From the NCBI GenBank assembly GCA_002900995.3, contig CM035312.1:1612001-1676000 (forward strand): 64,000 nucleotides of DNA, in the 5' to 3' direction. The DNA comes from Ganoderma boninense. Lineage: Eukaryota > Basidiomycota > Agaricomycetes > Polyporales > Polyporaceae. The first letter of the stretch is position 1; each line of letters begins with the position of its first letter. The notes beneath the pieces are model-generated. The model saw nothing but the letters and a program-made list of their open reading frames with translations, was not told where the DNA came from and did no database searches. Both the position numbers and the translations under genes were made by a program. Positions 63,338 through 64,000 of the stretch are shown here, one piece after another.

Positions 63338-64000
63338 GGCGTGGGCTGCGTGTGAAGGGATCCCGGCAAGTGGGGCCGAAGAAGGCGGGTGGACGCGATG
63401 GAGGAGGAGAGTGCCGTGGGCGAGGAGCAGGCTGGCGAGGGACCTGTGTCGAGGCGGGCGACGGCAGAGCTGGAGGAGCACGGGGGTGTGTGCAGACACG
63501 ACGAGGTGATGAGAGGGCGAATACGGGGGCACTGAGGTCAACTTTATAGGCGAGGGGGCCCAGGCTTGCCAGAGAGCGCGATGGCTTATTTGGGCTGCAT
63601 CTCACCCACTCGATGCCCATTGGCACATCGCTTCCTGCCCTATCCAGATCGCTCGCTTGCCCATGCCTTCCCACGTCCCAGAATTCAGTATTGATTGAAT
63701 TTTTGGCCGCGCGGAGTAAGGCGGAGTTTCGGCTCTCTGCGCGTCCGCTGCGGGCAGGCGCCACGGTACCTACGCTCGGTTCGCCTGCCGGCAAGGCGGC
63801 CACAGCGGACCGTCTGCGACCCGGAGTGCGAGGGCCATGCTGCACCAGCCTCGCCGTCTTGGATCATCCTCCTTCTCCTTCTGGCGCACTCTCTCTCCTC
63901 TGACATACCGTGTGCGTCTCCACTCCTGTCCAGAACATGGCCCGAACCGCCCGCATACCCTCAGACCTGTTCATCCATTCCCCGGCCAGTCGAGCCTCCT
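63338..64000. other. Window end, no gene recognised
   Basis: Presumed upstream region of the small minus-strand gene. The last bases may begin a plus-strand gene (ATG near 63937) but too little is present to judge. Confidence 0.35.

Overview
The window is eukaryotic and reads as basidiomycete (Agaricomycetes, plausibly Polyporales) nuclear DNA. Evidence: dense short introns of about 40-75 nt with GT(A/G)xGT donors, GC-rich third positions in exons, basidiomycete-specific families (two DUF6533 membrane proteins, one DUF6697-like protein), and conserved fungal genes that assemble cleanly only after splicing. I see no prokaryotic operons, phage, CRISPR, rRNA or tRNA. Coordinates come from hand splicing and can be off by a base or two.

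Layout. 1-946 (-): ERCC1/Rad10 repair nuclease subunit, cut by the window start, divergent from triosephosphate isomerase (1242-2291 +). 2647-4716 (-): DUF6533 seven-TM-like protein. 6377-7842 (-): phosphomannose isomerase. 9004-9751 (-): four-TM protein. 10667-11874 (-): class I SAM methyltransferase. 12821-14831 (+): low-complexity Ser/Pro-rich protein. About 15056-18907 (+): large F-box protein. 19663-20329 (-) and 23855-24380 (-): two small proteins resembling the RPA1 N-terminal OB fold, flanking a gene-poor stretch with a perfect 55-bp inverted repeat. 26479-27119 (-): profilin. 27525-29403 (-): secreted histidine acid phosphatase (phytase type). 29821 to about 37506 (-): BEACH-WD40 protein. 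38510-41743 (-): 2-oxoglutarate dehydrogenase E1. 42150-42942 (-): Kre9/Knh1-like wall protein. 44162-45648 (+) Atg27-like and 46037-46796 (-) Atg12 converge. 47958-49876 (+): second DUF6533 protein. 50695-51458 (+): unknown nuclear-type protein. 51870-54239 (-): DUF6697-like coiled-coil protein. 55123-55611 (+): small orphan ORF. 55638-56650 (+): conserved multi-TM (EXPERA/EBP-like) protein. 56651-62803: about 6 kb with no recognisable gene. 62804-63337 (-): possible 102-residue spliced gene.

Functionally this is an ordinary housekeeping neighbourhood: glycolysis and TCA (TPI1, KGD1), mannose and wall supply (PMI, Kre9-like), actin (profilin), autophagy and vesicle traffic (ATG12, ATG27, BEACH), DNA repair (ERCC1). 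No co-regulated cluster is evident. The most unusual points are the Rfa1_N-like pair, the perfect inverted repeat between them, micro-exons of 12-15 nt in both DUF6533 genes, a GC-AG intron just before the Trp-Gly end of Atg12, and three places where a one-base indel would join two convincing reading frames.
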